Position numbers and translations under genes: made by a program
The notes under the pieces: generated by a model
Database searches by the model: none
What the model saw: the letters and a program-made list of their open reading frames with translations, nothing else
What the model was told of the DNA's origin: nothing
Shown here: one piece after another, positions 33,361-40,519 of the stretch
Layout: every line of letters starts with the position of its first letter
Numbering within the stretch: position 1 is the first letter of the stretch
Source: Candidatus Nitrosopumilus sp.
GTDB taxonomy: Archaea > Thermoproteota > Nitrososphaeria > Nitrososphaerales > Nitrosopumilaceae
Assembly: GCA_021268355.1 (NCBI GenBank)
Contig: JAJETY010000001.1
Span: forward strand, 21,043 to 85,042
Length of the DNA: 64,000 bases
Reading direction: 5' to 3'

Positions 33361-33828
33361 ATGTCATTTGATATAGATTGGAGAAAAAATTTTTACGGCA
33401 TTTCATGGGCTCATGAAAAAGATAGGATAGTTGTTTCAATAGTTTTTGAAGATAAAGACGAAGCAATCGAAATATCTAGGAATATAGAAGATTGGAGTGA
33501 AAAATTTACAAGATTAACAATTATTGAAAAAGAAGATGATGAGTTTGCACTATGTTGTTATCAAGACCCCCAAGTCTCAAAAAGCGATAAACATATCGGA
33601 TTATTTAGAACTGGAATGAGGCAAAGTAGTGGGTACAATCAGGTTAAACCGATTATTCAAGAAAAGGCACCATTATTACAAATTGCATTTGCAGCAGATG
33701 CAATAGATATTACCACTTATGAGGATATTTCAAAACTAATTCCAATTAGAAAATTTAGAATCATTAATGAAAAAGACTTGAAAAAACAGGAATTCTATTA
33801 TGAGAAAATGTCTACTTTATCTAATTAA
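33361..33828 (+). CDS. Hypothetical protein followed by a perfect hairpin
   Basis: A 155-residue soluble alpha/beta protein beginning MSFDIDWRKNFYGISWAHEKDR. There is a long charged C-terminal helix (NEKDLKKQEFYYEKM) and an adjacent cysteine pair (LCCYQD). Family unknown. The 10-bp hairpin at 33835-33859 starts 7 bases after the stop codon. Confidence 0.65.
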   Translation: MSFDIDWRKNFYGISWAHEKDRIVVSIVFEDKDEAIEISRNIEDWSEKFTRLTIIEKEDDEFALCCYQDPQVSKSDKHIGLFRTGMRQSSGYNQVKPIIQEKAPLLQIAFAADAIDITTYEDISKLIPIRKFRIINEKDLKKQEFYYEKMSTLSN

Positions 33829-33834
33829 AAATGA

Positions 33835-33859
33835 TAGGATTCTAAAAATTAGAATCCTA
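33835..33859. terminator. Perfect 10-bp hairpin after the 33361 gene
   Basis: TAGGATTCTA, then AAAAT, then TAGAATCCTA: a perfect inverted repeat with a 5-base loop, immediately after a stop codon. It probably marks an RNA 3' end or protects it. There is no T-run directly after it. Confidence 0.45.
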
Positions 33860-33984
33860 CCATTTATGGTCGGGTAATAGTTTTAATCAAAATTCAATAT
33901 AAAGAATAACTACTGATTTATTCATATTTTTGATACTGATAAATCGTTCATTCTTGTTAAATAGAAAATTGTCCATATCAAATT

Positions 33985-34065
33985 ATGAATAATGACAATT
34001 ACAATTCATCATGGGAAGAGGCAATTGGTCTTTCTTGGTTAATTTCTGAGGAAGAACAGGCCTAA
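33985..34065 (+). CDS. Possible acidic microprotein
   Basis: A 26-residue open frame, MNNDNYNSSWEEAIGL then SWLISEEEQA, Trp-containing and acidic. A GTTAAATA box is centred about 26 bases before the ATG. No relatives are known to me. Confidence 0.35.
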   Translation: MNNDNYNSSWEEAIGLSWLISEEEQA

Positions 34066-34076
34066 GTCATGACATA

Positions 34077-34137
34077 TTCCACATTTTAGGCTAAAAAACT
34101 ACGTATGTGGAAAAAAGTCCTTAGCAGAAACTAAGGA
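34077..34137. ncRNA. Possible structured RNA (two adjacent hairpins)
   Basis: CCACAT pairs with ATGTGG at the ends of a 32-base element, and TCCTTAG pairs with CTAAGGA around a 6-base loop a few bases downstream. The segment lies between two microprotein genes. The stems are short, so this is only a candidate small RNA or processed 3' leader. Confidence 0.22.
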
Positions 34138-34185
34138 TTGAATTTCATTTTTAATACATAAATCTCATAAGAAAAAAAATACGAT

Positions 34186-34344
34186 ATGCATTGTGATGAT
34201 AAAAGAACATTGTTTGTCTTAAGACAAGGTATAGAAGAAACATGGGATGCGTTAAGGAAATCAGATTTTTCCAACGAATTTTTGATAAATAAATTAACTG
34301 AGGAAATAAAGGAATATTTTGAATATAAATCTGAAAGTAAATGA
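34186..34344 (+). CDS. Small soluble protein
   Basis: A 52-residue peptide beginning MHCDDKRTLFVLRQGIEE, with helical acidic sequence to the end (INKLTEEIKEYFEYKSESK). A CATAAATC box lies about 26 bases before the ATG. There is no family match. The composition looks protein-like rather than random. Confidence 0.5.
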   Translation: MHCDDKRTLFVLRQGIEETWDALRKSDFSNEFLINKLTEEIKEYFEYKSESK

Positions 34345-34385
34345 ATTTTTAAGTAATGTTCAACTTAAGATTGTAGAGTTTCTGA

Positions 34386-34517
34386 ATGTCATTAATTAAG
34401 CATACAAAAGAATGTCAGTATAGAATGGACAACGATATGCCTCATACTAATTGTTACTGTATGTGTCACAAAATCATCATGGCAGATTCAAAGAAATTAG
34501 AATCAAGAACTTTTTGA
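34386..34517 (+). CDS. Cys-rich microprotein with CxCxCHK motif
   Basis: A 43-residue peptide beginning MSLIKHTKECQYRMD. It has NCYCMCHK in mid-protein, matching the CSCLCHK ending of the peptide at 21150-21257, and a 14-residue tail. The cysteines and histidines suggest one metal site. Its last 15 bases overlap the end of the convergent gene. Confidence 0.55.
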   Translation: MSLIKHTKECQYRMDNDMPHTNCYCMCHKIIMADSKKLESRTF

Positions 34518-34739
34518 TTCTTTTTCTGGTTCAAAATTTTCAATTATTTCACTCACACGAATCAAAATAGTTTCTTTAATTTGTTCTTGAGTCATCCCAG
34601 AGGTATGCATAAGTTTCATTTGATCAAGTAATGCAAAATGAACTCGTCCTTGGAGATAATCAACAATGCTAAATCCTTGTTTTGGGAATTCTGTAACAAA
34701 TAATTCGTGCTCAGAGAAATCAGATGGTTTTTCAGTCAT
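34503..34739 (-). CDS. Hypothetical protein
   Basis: A 78-residue protein starting MTEKPSDFSEHELFVTEF. It is helical in the middle (LLDQMKLMHTSGMTQEQIKETIL) with an acidic C-terminus. A longer frame begins at 34826, but an ATTTTATAAC box lies about 25 bases before the ATG at 34739. The divergent gene at 34809 would otherwise overlap it. Family unknown. Confidence 0.6.
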   Translation of the reverse strand: MTEKPSDFSEHELFVTEFPKQGFSIVDYLQGRVHFALLDQMKLMHTSGMTQEQIKETILIRVSEIIENFEPEKESKSS

Positions 34740-34808
34740 GAGACAAGTTATCAAAAACCAGTTATAAAATTTCCAAAAATTCATTAAAGTATCAAATTTA
34801 TTCAATGT

Positions 34809-35159
34809 ATGACAGAGTTCATCCACAAACCATATGACAAAATATACGTTAGAGATATGATCAAACTTGATTTAGACGATCTCATAGGCATGATGTCATC
34901 ATTAGAATCGGCTAATGCCTATTGGGTTGATGGAGTATTATTTGCTAGTTTTGCAATGACCGAATCTGAAGAGCTTGCAAAAAAAGAGATGCAAAATGAA
35001 ATGTACTTAGACAAAATCATTTTTGCCAAGTATGAAAACTATACCAAGACAGTAAAATCATCTACAAATCTTGAAATTGGCATACTTAATATGAGTAAAA
35101 GCAAATTATACCAAGATTTGATTGAATGGTTGAAATCCCAACCAATTTGGAATGATTGA
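34809..35159 (+). CDS. Hypothetical protein
   Basis: A 116-residue alpha/beta protein beginning MTEFIHKPYDKIYVRDMIK. There is an FASFAMTESEELAKKEM region and a C-terminal SKLYQDLIEWLKSQPIW helix. There are no cysteines or membrane segments. Family not recognised. Confidence 0.65.
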   Translation: MTEFIHKPYDKIYVRDMIKLDLDDLIGMMSSLESANAYWVDGVLFASFAMTESEELAKKEMQNEMYLDKIIFAKYENYTKTVKSSTNLEIGILNMSKSKLYQDLIEWLKSQPIWND

Positions 35160-35207
35160 GTTTTTAAATAAAATTTACTAGTTACAATCGAATGATCATC
35201 ATAATAA

Positions 35208-35348
35208 TTACATGCAATCAGTATGAATTTCTTCATCTGTTGTATGTCCCAATTTACCACATGTGAATTGACTAGGTTTGAAACATATATCGCATTTTTT
35301 GTACACAAACAGTTGTTCACCGCAAATTCGGCATGAAGCATCCTTCAT
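35208..35348 (-). CDS. Zinc-binding microprotein (C2-C2-type)
   Basis: A 46-residue protein beginning MKDASCRICGEQLF. Cysteine pairs CRIC and CDIC are followed by TCGKLGHTTDEEIH and a final TDCM, so two metal sites are possible, one of them ferredoxin- or knuckle-like. A GTTTAAATTTTA box lies about 26 bases before the ATG, and a 9-bp inverted repeat (35351-35384) brackets that box. Confidence 0.66.
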   Translation of the reverse strand: MKDASCRICGEQLFVYKKCDICFKPSQFTCGKLGHTTDEEIHTDCM

Positions 35349-35350
35349 GC

Positions 35351-35384
35351 ATATCGTTTGTTAAAAATAAAATTTAAACGATAT
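35351..35384. promoter_or_regulatory. Inverted repeat around the promoter of a zinc microprotein
   Basis: ATATCGTTT (35351-35359) and AAACGATAT (35376-35384), perfect 9-bp arms 16 bases apart. On the minus strand one arm overlaps the TATA box and the other the transcription start of the gene ending at 35208. This is the layout of a repressor operator. Confidence 0.55.
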
Positions 35385-35389
35385 CAAAA

Positions 35390-35447
35390 TTAGAATAGAC
35401 TAATTAGGTAATGCTAATTAGTTTATACTAATTAGAATAGACTAATT
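35390..35447. repeat. Direct repeats and CTAATTAG palindromes in a divergent promoter
   Basis: ATTAGAATAGACTAATT occurs at about 35390-35406 and again at 35431-35447. Between them CTAATTAG occurs twice, separated by TTTATA. The array lies between two divergent zinc microprotein genes (35208-35348 and 35486-35575), just upstream of the box for the plus-strand gene. Confidence 0.55.
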
Positions 35448-35485
35448 TTCAAAGCATTTAATTAAAATTTTTTCAAAAAAAAATA

Positions 35486-35575
35486 ATGGAAAAAAATTGT
35501 AAAGTCTGTGGAAAGAATTTAGAATCTAACTTCAAAATTTGTTCGATGGAATGCACATTAATTTCAGGATACTAA
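35486..35575 (+). CDS. Four-cysteine microprotein (CxxC...CSxxC)
   Basis: A 29-residue protein beginning MEKNCKVCGKNLE, with the second pair ICSMECTL and no other domain. It has the same layout as the longer protein at 23696-23842. A TTTAATTAAAA box is centred 26 bases before the ATG. The short length is just enough for one zinc knuckle pair. Confidence 0.58.
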   Translation: MEKNCKVCGKNLESNFKICSMECTLISGY

Positions 35576-35606
35576 TTTTAAAATAACATTCTTAAAATTG
35601 TAAAAT

Positions 35607-35816
35607 GTGAGTGAAGACATTAGTGAAATAATGAAAATTTTAGATTTTATCAAAAATAGAGCTGAGATAAATGAAACAACTGCAATCAGACATATACATA
35701 GAAGGTTTGGAATTAATGAAGAGGAAATTGAGGTAATACTTGAAACCTTGACCAATCAAAATAAAATTGTCAAAATCTATGATGACGAATATCAGGAAAA
35801 CAGATTTAGGGTTTGA
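35607..35816 (+). CDS. Winged-helix-like microprotein
   Basis: A 69-residue protein from a GTG, SEDISEIMKILDFIKNRA, then ETTAIRHIHRRFGINEEEIE (helix-turn-helix) and a short wing (NKIVKIYDDEYQENRFRV). It looks like a minimal MarR/ArsR-type DNA-binding domain with no effector domain. It lies 31 bases after the 35486 microprotein. Confidence 0.62.
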   Translation: MSEDISEIMKILDFIKNRAEINETTAIRHIHRRFGINEEEIEVILETLTNQNKIVKIYDDEYQENRFRV

Positions 35817-35841
35817 CTATTAAATCAATGTTTTTAAGACA

Positions 35842-36384
35842 ATGAGGGGGAAAATCAGTATGATATTGAAGTCAGAAAAATCAATTAAAGAATATCTTCA
35901 AAAATTACCGGATGATACCATCATCAAATATTATCTTGATGTAGAGTATAGTCCATTTCCCATATTGGTAATAGAGGAGTATACCAGAAGATTCAAGAAA
36001 AAAACAAAAAATGAGATTATCAAAGATTTGAAATATCAAGGAAAATTAGCACGTAAAAAAACACAAGAGTTAGGCAAAATGGCAAAAAAACACAAGCTTG
36101 TTGACGACATCACTAGACAAAAATCAGATGAAATTATCAAACATGCTAAAAAGAAAGGGTTTGAAATTAGTAAAGTAATTTCAAAAAAGAAAACAGATCT
36201 AACTTCCAAATTAAGAAAGACAACAAAATCAGGTATTGTGAAAAAAAGAATTTCAAAGACTCTAAAATCACCCACCCAGAGACATCTAGATGAATTACAA
36301 AAACTTGGAAAATTAAAAAAACAAGGTTTGATTACTGCGAAGGAATTTCAAGATGCAAAGAAAAAAATTCTTGCAAAGATTTGA
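35842..36384 (+). CDS. Lysine-rich protein with C-terminal SHOCT-like domain
   Basis: A 180-residue, very basic protein with a Lys-rich central helix (residues about 50-140). The last 30 residues, beginning LDELQKLGKLKKQG and ending LITAKEFQDAKKKILAKI, match the SHOCT short C-terminal domain. SHOCT often ends proteins with varied functions and may mediate oligomerisation. The basic centre suggests nucleic acid or membrane surface binding. Confidence 0.7.
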   Translation: MRGKISMILKSEKSIKEYLQKLPDDTIIKYYLDVEYSPFPILVIEEYTRRFKKKTKNEIIKDLKYQGKLARKKTQELGKMAKKHKLVDDITRQKSDEIIKHAKKKGFEISKVISKKKTDLTSKLRKTTKSGIVKKRISKTLKSPTQRHLDELQKLGKLKKQGLITAKEFQDAKKKILAKI

Positions 36385-36413
36385 ATAGATTGTTATTAGT
36401 TCAAACTATCAAT

Positions 36414-36830
36414 TCAATATTTTTCATTTATTTTTAAGATAGAAATCCAATTTTCAAGGAACTTCCTATTTATTTCAATAAAGGTGTTTGAATTATCGTT
36501 TAATGTTTTAGCATAGTTTTTTCCTTGTTCTATATTGGTGATTGTCATTTTGTGTATTATTGAACGAAATTTTATTGTCTCATCAGACATATTTTCAAAA
36601 ATTTCTTTGAAATTTTTAGGGATAAAATTATCTAATTCTGATTTGTTGAAAAATTCCTTTTGAAGCAATAATTGAGACATGAAATTATCTTTCCATAATT
36701 TGTAATATTCATTTTGTAAATCAAATAATGTTTGTTGAATATGAGGAATATTTTGTTCCAATTCAAGAAAATATTTTTTACTAATATTCTCAAATATTTC
36801 AAAATCATCAGTTTTGAAATTTGATGACAT
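36414..36830 (-). CDS. Helical, phasin-like protein of unknown function
   Basis: A 138-residue all-helical protein with many aromatic residues at helix positions (FEIFENISKKYFLELEQNIP, EYYKLWKDNFMSQLLLQKEF). The amphipathic pattern resembles phasins that coat polyester granules, which many relatives make, but there is no polyester synthase nearby, so this is only a suggestion. Confidence 0.6.
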   Translation of the reverse strand: MSSNFKTDDFEIFENISKKYFLELEQNIPHIQQTLFDLQNEYYKLWKDNFMSQLLLQKEFFNKSELDNFIPKNFKEIFENMSDETIKFRSIIHKMTITNIEQGKNYAKTLNDNSNTFIEINRKFLENWISILKINEKY

Positions 36831-36936
36831 GAGTTATTTTATCAATAATTGGATTTAAACTAGTTGATTATAATAAATTGAAAATTGATCTCAAAATGAA
36901 ATGAATATACATTAGTAAAAAATAGTATAAATCTAA

Positions 36937-37236
36937 ATGATTACGTTTGAAAATAGAGTTAGATATGAATACAAGATAAAAACTGCCAAGGTTAACACTC
37001 TTGTTAATTCAATATTGAGACACAGAGAACCAAAAAGTCAAGAGGCTAAAGATGCATCAAAATTTCTAGATTTACTCATCACAGAAATAGACAGATTTTA
37101 TGATGAAAATAGTGACATTTTATCAAAGAAAGGCAAATTACCACATCCTCGTTCTCGTTTGCCTGAAAATAAAGAGTGGAATGAAAACGTAGAAAAATAT
37201 TATGAGAAAAACCCCCGAAAGAGACCTAAAAAATAA
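36937..37236 (+). CDS. Small helical basic protein, distant relative of 41073-41405
   Basis: A 99-residue protein with two or three helices and a basic tail (KYYEKNPRKRPKK). The middle (FLDLLITEIDRFYDENSDIL, then SKKGKLPHP) resembles DLVKLLVQEIEAYFRKYRGVL, TKYGILPEYP in the protein at 41073-41405. The two may be a small paralogous family. Function unknown. Confidence 0.58.
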   Translation: MITFENRVRYEYKIKTAKVNTLVNSILRHREPKSQEAKDASKFLDLLITEIDRFYDENSDILSKKGKLPHPRSRLPENKEWNENVEKYYEKNPRKRPKK

Positions 37237-37270
37237 AATTAAAAAAGATTAGATTTTTGGAATTATTTCA

Positions 37271-37954
37271 TTAATGGCAAGATGCACAATTGCATTCTTC
37301 GCCACAATTACAAACCCCATCTTCAGAACATGTACATCCTTCAGAATCTGCTTCACATGCCATTCCGTGATCACCGTCGCCACAAGAACATCCTTCACCA
37401 CAAGAACAGGTTCCATCTTCTGAACAATCACAGCCCATTCCGTGTTTCATATCACCACAGAAACATCCATGCATTCCATCTCCGCAATTACATCCGTCTG
37501 GACCGCAGGAACATCCATGATGATATTGATCACCCATCATTTTGGACATGTGTTTCATATGATCTTTGAGACTCATAGATTGTATCATTTCATACATCCT
37601 ATCAAACATCTTCATCATGTGAGATTTTTCTGAATCAGTCATTGAATCCCATGCAGAAACTAATTGCATTCTGTGAAGATCAAATAACATCTCCATTTTG
37701 GCCATAGCCATATGAGAACTTACAGATGAATCACTTAGTGCAGGTAAGGATTTTCGTTCTCCTGTAGAAGTGAAGTCTTCAGGAGTACATAGTCTATCTC
37801 CACAAACTTTGTCTTTAGTAGCCATTCCATATTTCATACTTTTTGTGCCTTTAGCTTTTACAGCATCAGCAGACTCTATGAAATCGATTTGAGCAACAAT
37901 TGCCATTGATAAAACAATAGCAACTAAGAACAAAGCAGAGTATCCATTTTTCAT
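37271..37954 (-). CDS. Secreted Cys/His/Met-rich protein, metallothionein-like tail
   Basis: A 227-residue exported protein. It has a signal peptide (about residues 1-30, ALFLVAIVLSMAIVAQ), a Met-rich helical middle (HMAMAKMEML, SHMMKMFDRMYEMIQSM, HMKHMSKMMGDQYHHG), then a tail with about 20 cysteines in 82 residues as repeated CxC units (GCSCGPDGCNCG, GCFCGDMKHG, CTCSEDG, CNCGEECNCASCH). Met, His and Cys together point to copper binding outside the membrane. Ammonia oxidisers depend on copper, so storage or detoxification is plausible. Confidence 0.7.
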   Translation of the reverse strand: MKNGYSALFLVAIVLSMAIVAQIDFIESADAVKAKGTKSMKYGMATKDKVCGDRLCTPEDFTSTGERKSLPALSDSSVSSHMAMAKMEMLFDLHRMQLVSAWDSMTDSEKSHMMKMFDRMYEMIQSMSLKDHMKHMSKMMGDQYHHGCSCGPDGCNCGDGMHGCFCGDMKHGMGCDCSEDGTCSCGEGCSCGDGDHGMACEADSEGCTCSEDGVCNCGEECNCASCH

Positions 37955-38106
37955 TATTAATACAATATATGAAGTTCATAAAAAGGAAAGTGTGTATTTC
38001 CAGGCTTGATAATTAATAATTTTACTATTTAAAAAGAAATTATCATTAAAATTCCTTAAATTGAATTCTAAAAATGCTTTTATCTTTAAATTCATATTAA
38101 ATTTTG

Positions 38107-38217
38107 TTGGATACAGTTCCAAATCACACCCTTATAGGAGAAAGTAAGGAAGAAATAACAATATTAGAAGAAAAGATCAAGAGGGTAGAGGAACTAATTC
38201 AGGAAATCAATGATTAA
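38107..38217 (+). CDS. Coiled-coil microprotein
   Basis: A 36-residue peptide from a TTG: MDTVPNHTLIGESKEE then a heptad-like helix (ILEEKIKRVEELIQEI). A CTTTTATC box is centred about 27 bases before the TTG. It may dimerise with other short coiled coils of the region (40867). Confidence 0.42.
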   Translation: MDTVPNHTLIGESKEEITILEEKIKRVEELIQEIND

Positions 38218-38264
38218 AATCAAGTCTAGAAATTCTCAAATATTATTAAACAAAAAATACAATC

Positions 38265-38459
38265 ATGGAAAATCCTACTGAGATAAATTCAGTTTATTGG
38301 GATGAAGGAACAAAATCATGGCAATACAAAGTTGTTCCAGTTGAAGAATATCACGGATTTACTGAATGTCAACATTGCAGGAGACCGATGTCTCATAACA
38401 TAAAGAGTGAAGGTGAGTTCAAAGTAGTTTATGTCAAATGTGCATGCACGAGAAAATAG
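38265..38459 (+). CDS. Small protein with zinc knuckle
   Basis: A 64-residue protein beginning MENPTEINSVYWDEGTKSWQ. It contains CQHC in FTECQHCRRPM and a terminal CAC (VKCACTRK), enough for one zinc site. Its stop is convergent with the small membrane protein at 38460, with no gap. Confidence 0.65.
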   Translation: MENPTEINSVYWDEGTKSWQYKVVPVEEYHGFTECQHCRRPMSHNIKSEGEFKVVYVKCACTRK

Positions 38460-38537
38460 TTATTTTGTATAAGACATGTAGATTAAAACTCCGGACAAAA
38501 TAACAATCAAAATTGCAGGAGGCATCCAAGATTTCAT
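38460..38537 (-). CDS. Single-span microprotein coupled to a nuclease gene
   Basis: A 25-residue peptide: MKSWMPP then AILIVILSGVLIYMSY. Its ATG overlaps the stop codon of the nuclease gene (ATGA at 38534-38537), so it is translationally coupled to it. The tight coupling suggests the two proteins act together, perhaps tethering the nuclease to the membrane. Confidence 0.5.
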   Translation of the reverse strand: MKSWMPPAILIVILSGVLIYMSYTK

Positions 38538-39205
38538 GTATTTACCTCAGTGTTAAGATAGTATTGTTCTAAGCGTTCGAATAAGGGTTCAACATAATCA
38601 TCACATGTTTTTACAAATTCTTGACGAGTATTTTTTTCACTGCTAACAAGTATGACTACTTGGTTAATTTTTTGTCCAGTAACCTCCTGAAACATTTGGG
38701 CATAGCAAGTTGTCTGCAAGTAATATTCATACATATATTCATCAACTTGAGGTTTTCGTTTTGTTTTATAATCAATTATTGATAATTCGCCATTATATTT
38801 TGCGATAAGATCACTAGTCCCAGCTACTTTCAGTTTATCAGAATACATTCGTTGTTCGATACATGTGACATCATCAATATTTTCTAGATATGGTTTTAGA
38901 TTATTAAAATGAGCAATAGGAAGTAAATCAAATTCTTGTAAATTTAATTTATTTGTCAAATAGTCTTCTATAATTTGATGTGATTGAGTTCCAATATGCT
39001 GAGATTGTGCTGTAATATATTGATGGGCAGGTTCATTTTCTTTCCATAATGCCAAACCACTCTTCTTTTCATCAGGAGCAGTTGCAGAAAGAATTGTGTT
39101 TATTGAAGGATATATTTTATCAAATTTTGTTTGATACCAATGTCCATCTTCCCTGTCAAGTAGAGTTGGTTCTCTAATTTTCAACATATTAGAAAAATTA
39201 GGCAT
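38534..39205 (-). CDS. PD-(D/E)XK nuclease, MGME1/Cas4/phage-exonuclease type
   Basis: A 223-residue nuclease of the PD-(D/E)XK superfamily. Visible elements in order: GTQSHQIIEDYL (motif I helix), EQRMYSDKLKVAGTSDLIAK, the core IIDYKT (Asp and Lys of D...ExK-type), and the QxxxY helix (YLQTTCYAQMF). No Cas4-type Cys cluster is seen, so it is closer to MGME1 or phage exonucleases. There is no CRISPR locus nearby. A DNA-repair or virus-derived role is possible. Confidence 0.75.
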   Translation of the reverse strand: MPNFSNMLKIREPTLLDREDGHWYQTKFDKIYPSINTILSATAPDEKKSGLALWKENEPAHQYITAQSQHIGTQSHQIIEDYLTNKLNLQEFDLLPIAHFNNLKPYLENIDDVTCIEQRMYSDKLKVAGTSDLIAKYNGELSIIDYKTKRKPQVDEYMYEYYLQTTCYAQMFQEVTGQKINQVVILVSSEKNTRQEFVKTCDDYVEPLFERLEQYYLNTEVNT

Positions 39206-39316
39206 AAAATAATTTGCAATATTAGTAATTTAATGCTAAACTTTGACAAAAATTATACCAAATGTTCAGAAGAAGTTTATTTTCAAAAGCATGTTTGTTT
39301 GAAAACAGGAACTATT

Positions 39317-39454
39317 CTAATACATGGTCTTCATTCTTTTTCTTTTTCTAGAATCCTTTTCATTATTTGAGGCCTTAACGGAATAATCGTATTCAGGATA
39401 AAGGTTCTCAAATCGCTTTTCAACACTTGCTTCATTTTCAGAATTTTCGCTCAT
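39317..39454 (-). CDS. Charged microprotein
   Basis: A 45-residue peptide beginning MSENSENEASVEKRF, acidic at first and then strongly basic (KDSRKRKRMKTMY). A CAATTATT box is centred about 26 bases before the ATG. Probably disordered. It lies on the same strand as the acidic microprotein at 39550. Confidence 0.45.
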   Translation of the reverse strand: MSENSENEASVEKRFENLYPEYDYSVKASNNEKDSRKRKRMKTMY

Positions 39455-39549
39455 ATGTACACACTACTTTCTTGGAATAATTGACGAGGGGTGATTGGAA
39501 ATATAATGGTACAAACACAAAAAATTAGAGTTGCATTGACACTTCATAT

Positions 39550-39639
39550 CTAATCAAATTCCGCATCGTATTTTGAATCAGACTCTTCATCTAAATCATC
39601 ATACTCATCATAGTCTGAGTTTTCATTGTAATAGCTCAT
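39550..39639 (-). CDS. Very acidic Tyr/Asp-rich microprotein
   Basis: A 29-residue peptide beginning MSYYNENSDYDEYDD, with 13 Asp/Glu and 5 Tyr residues. A GTTTAAATTC box is centred about 28 bases upstream. It could be a disordered acidic tail or DNA mimic. There are no relatives known to me. Confidence 0.42.
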   Translation of the reverse strand: MSYYNENSDYDEYDDLDEESDSKYDAEFD

Positions 39640-39713
39640 GGCAAAAGTGCGTTGATTTTCTTGAATTTAAACTATATGAACAATTTGTTCTTTATTCAAT
39701 AAGAATTTCTTCA

Positions 39714-39890
39714 ATGTCTTCTTCCAAAAAGGTTAACCCATCATACCAGTTCATAGAAAGAACGCTGAAAATTCTTTATTTAAGAATTTTTGAAATAACG
39801 ATCATCAGATGGATCAGTTTTTCAGATATTGAAGTAGATCAAATTAATTTAGATAATAATTCATGTTCAAAAAACTATAACAAAAACTAA
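39714..39890 (+). CDS. Small basic/hydrophobic protein
   Basis: A 58-residue protein beginning MSSSKKVNPSYQF. A hydrophobic helix with charged residues (LKILYLRIFEITIIRWI) is followed by a polar Asn/Lys tail. It may associate with the membrane. It sits at the 3' end of a longer frame whose first half is antisense to the acidic peptide and is not believed. Confidence 0.5.
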   Translation: MSSSKKVNPSYQFIERTLKILYLRIFEITIIRWISFSDIEVDQINLDNNSCSKNYNKN

Positions 39891-39967
39891 TCATCAAAAT
39901 TTGTATTTCTTTGGATTGGAGGTATGTGTATAATTACAAATTCTTTTTTCTTTTTTATTCTGAACAT
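39887..39967 (-). CDS. Possible basic microprotein
   Basis: A 26-residue open frame, MFRIKKKKEFVIIHI then PPIQRNTNFDD, convergent with the preceding gene and sharing 3 bases with its stop. A CTTATATG box lies about 27 bases before the ATG. The strand-forming pattern is protein-like, but the gene is tentative. Confidence 0.35.
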   Translation of the reverse strand: MFRIKKKKEFVIIHIPPIQRNTNFDD

Positions 39968-40064
39968 AATATGAAAACATGAATTTGTCATATAAGCGAC
40001 AAGTAGAACTTATCTATAATCAGTGAAACCCTCAAAAATTCCATAAGAACTAGAAAATATTTAG

Positions 40065-40466
40065 TTATTTGATCATTTGTCGAAATTTATCAAATTCAGA
40101 TTTTGTTTTTACAAATTGATCTGTATTAATTTTCAATGAAAAGAGAGGCTCCATTTTTTCATTAATAAGAAATATTCGTTCATCAAATATCACGGTTTCA
40201 ATAAATTCATCATTAGGATAAACAGTAAATTGAAAGAATTGTTCATCAGTCTTAATTTTTAATTGAAAACCCATAAAAAGTCCGAGTTCCTCGTCTTTGT
40301 TTAGAAATCCTGTCAAACTGGCTCTAAGTGAAGGATTATCATTTACATCATCATAGTTATTCTCATTATCAATTACACATGCAACGGGTTTTCCTTGAAG
40401 ATGTAAAATGACAGATTTGTTGGTAGGCGCATAATCTTCAGTATTGCTCATTTTGTCTAAAGGCAT
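40065..40466 (-). CDS. Hypothetical protein
   Basis: A 133-residue, mostly beta protein (SVILHLQGKPVACVIDNENN, GLFMGFQLKIKTDEQFFQFTV), with an acidic DNENNYDDVNDN loop. The CTTAACAATA box is centred about 26 bases before the ATG at 40466, so I keep that start rather than the inner ATG at 40451. Family unknown. Confidence 0.62.
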   Translation of the reverse strand: MPLDKMSNTEDYAPTNKSVILHLQGKPVACVIDNENNYDDVNDNPSLRASLTGFLNKDEELGLFMGFQLKIKTDEQFFQFTVYPNDEFIETVIFDERIFLINEKMEPLFSLKINTDQFVKTKSEFDKFRQMIK

Positions 40467-40519
40467 ATCTTATCAAAGAATTTCAGTATTGTTAAGTATC
40501 ACGATTTTCTAATGGAAAC

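Noticed and set aside
39573..39713. Upstream half of the frame ending at 39890
   Set aside because: It is antisense to the acidic microprotein at 39550-39639; only the part from the ATG at 39714 looks like protein.
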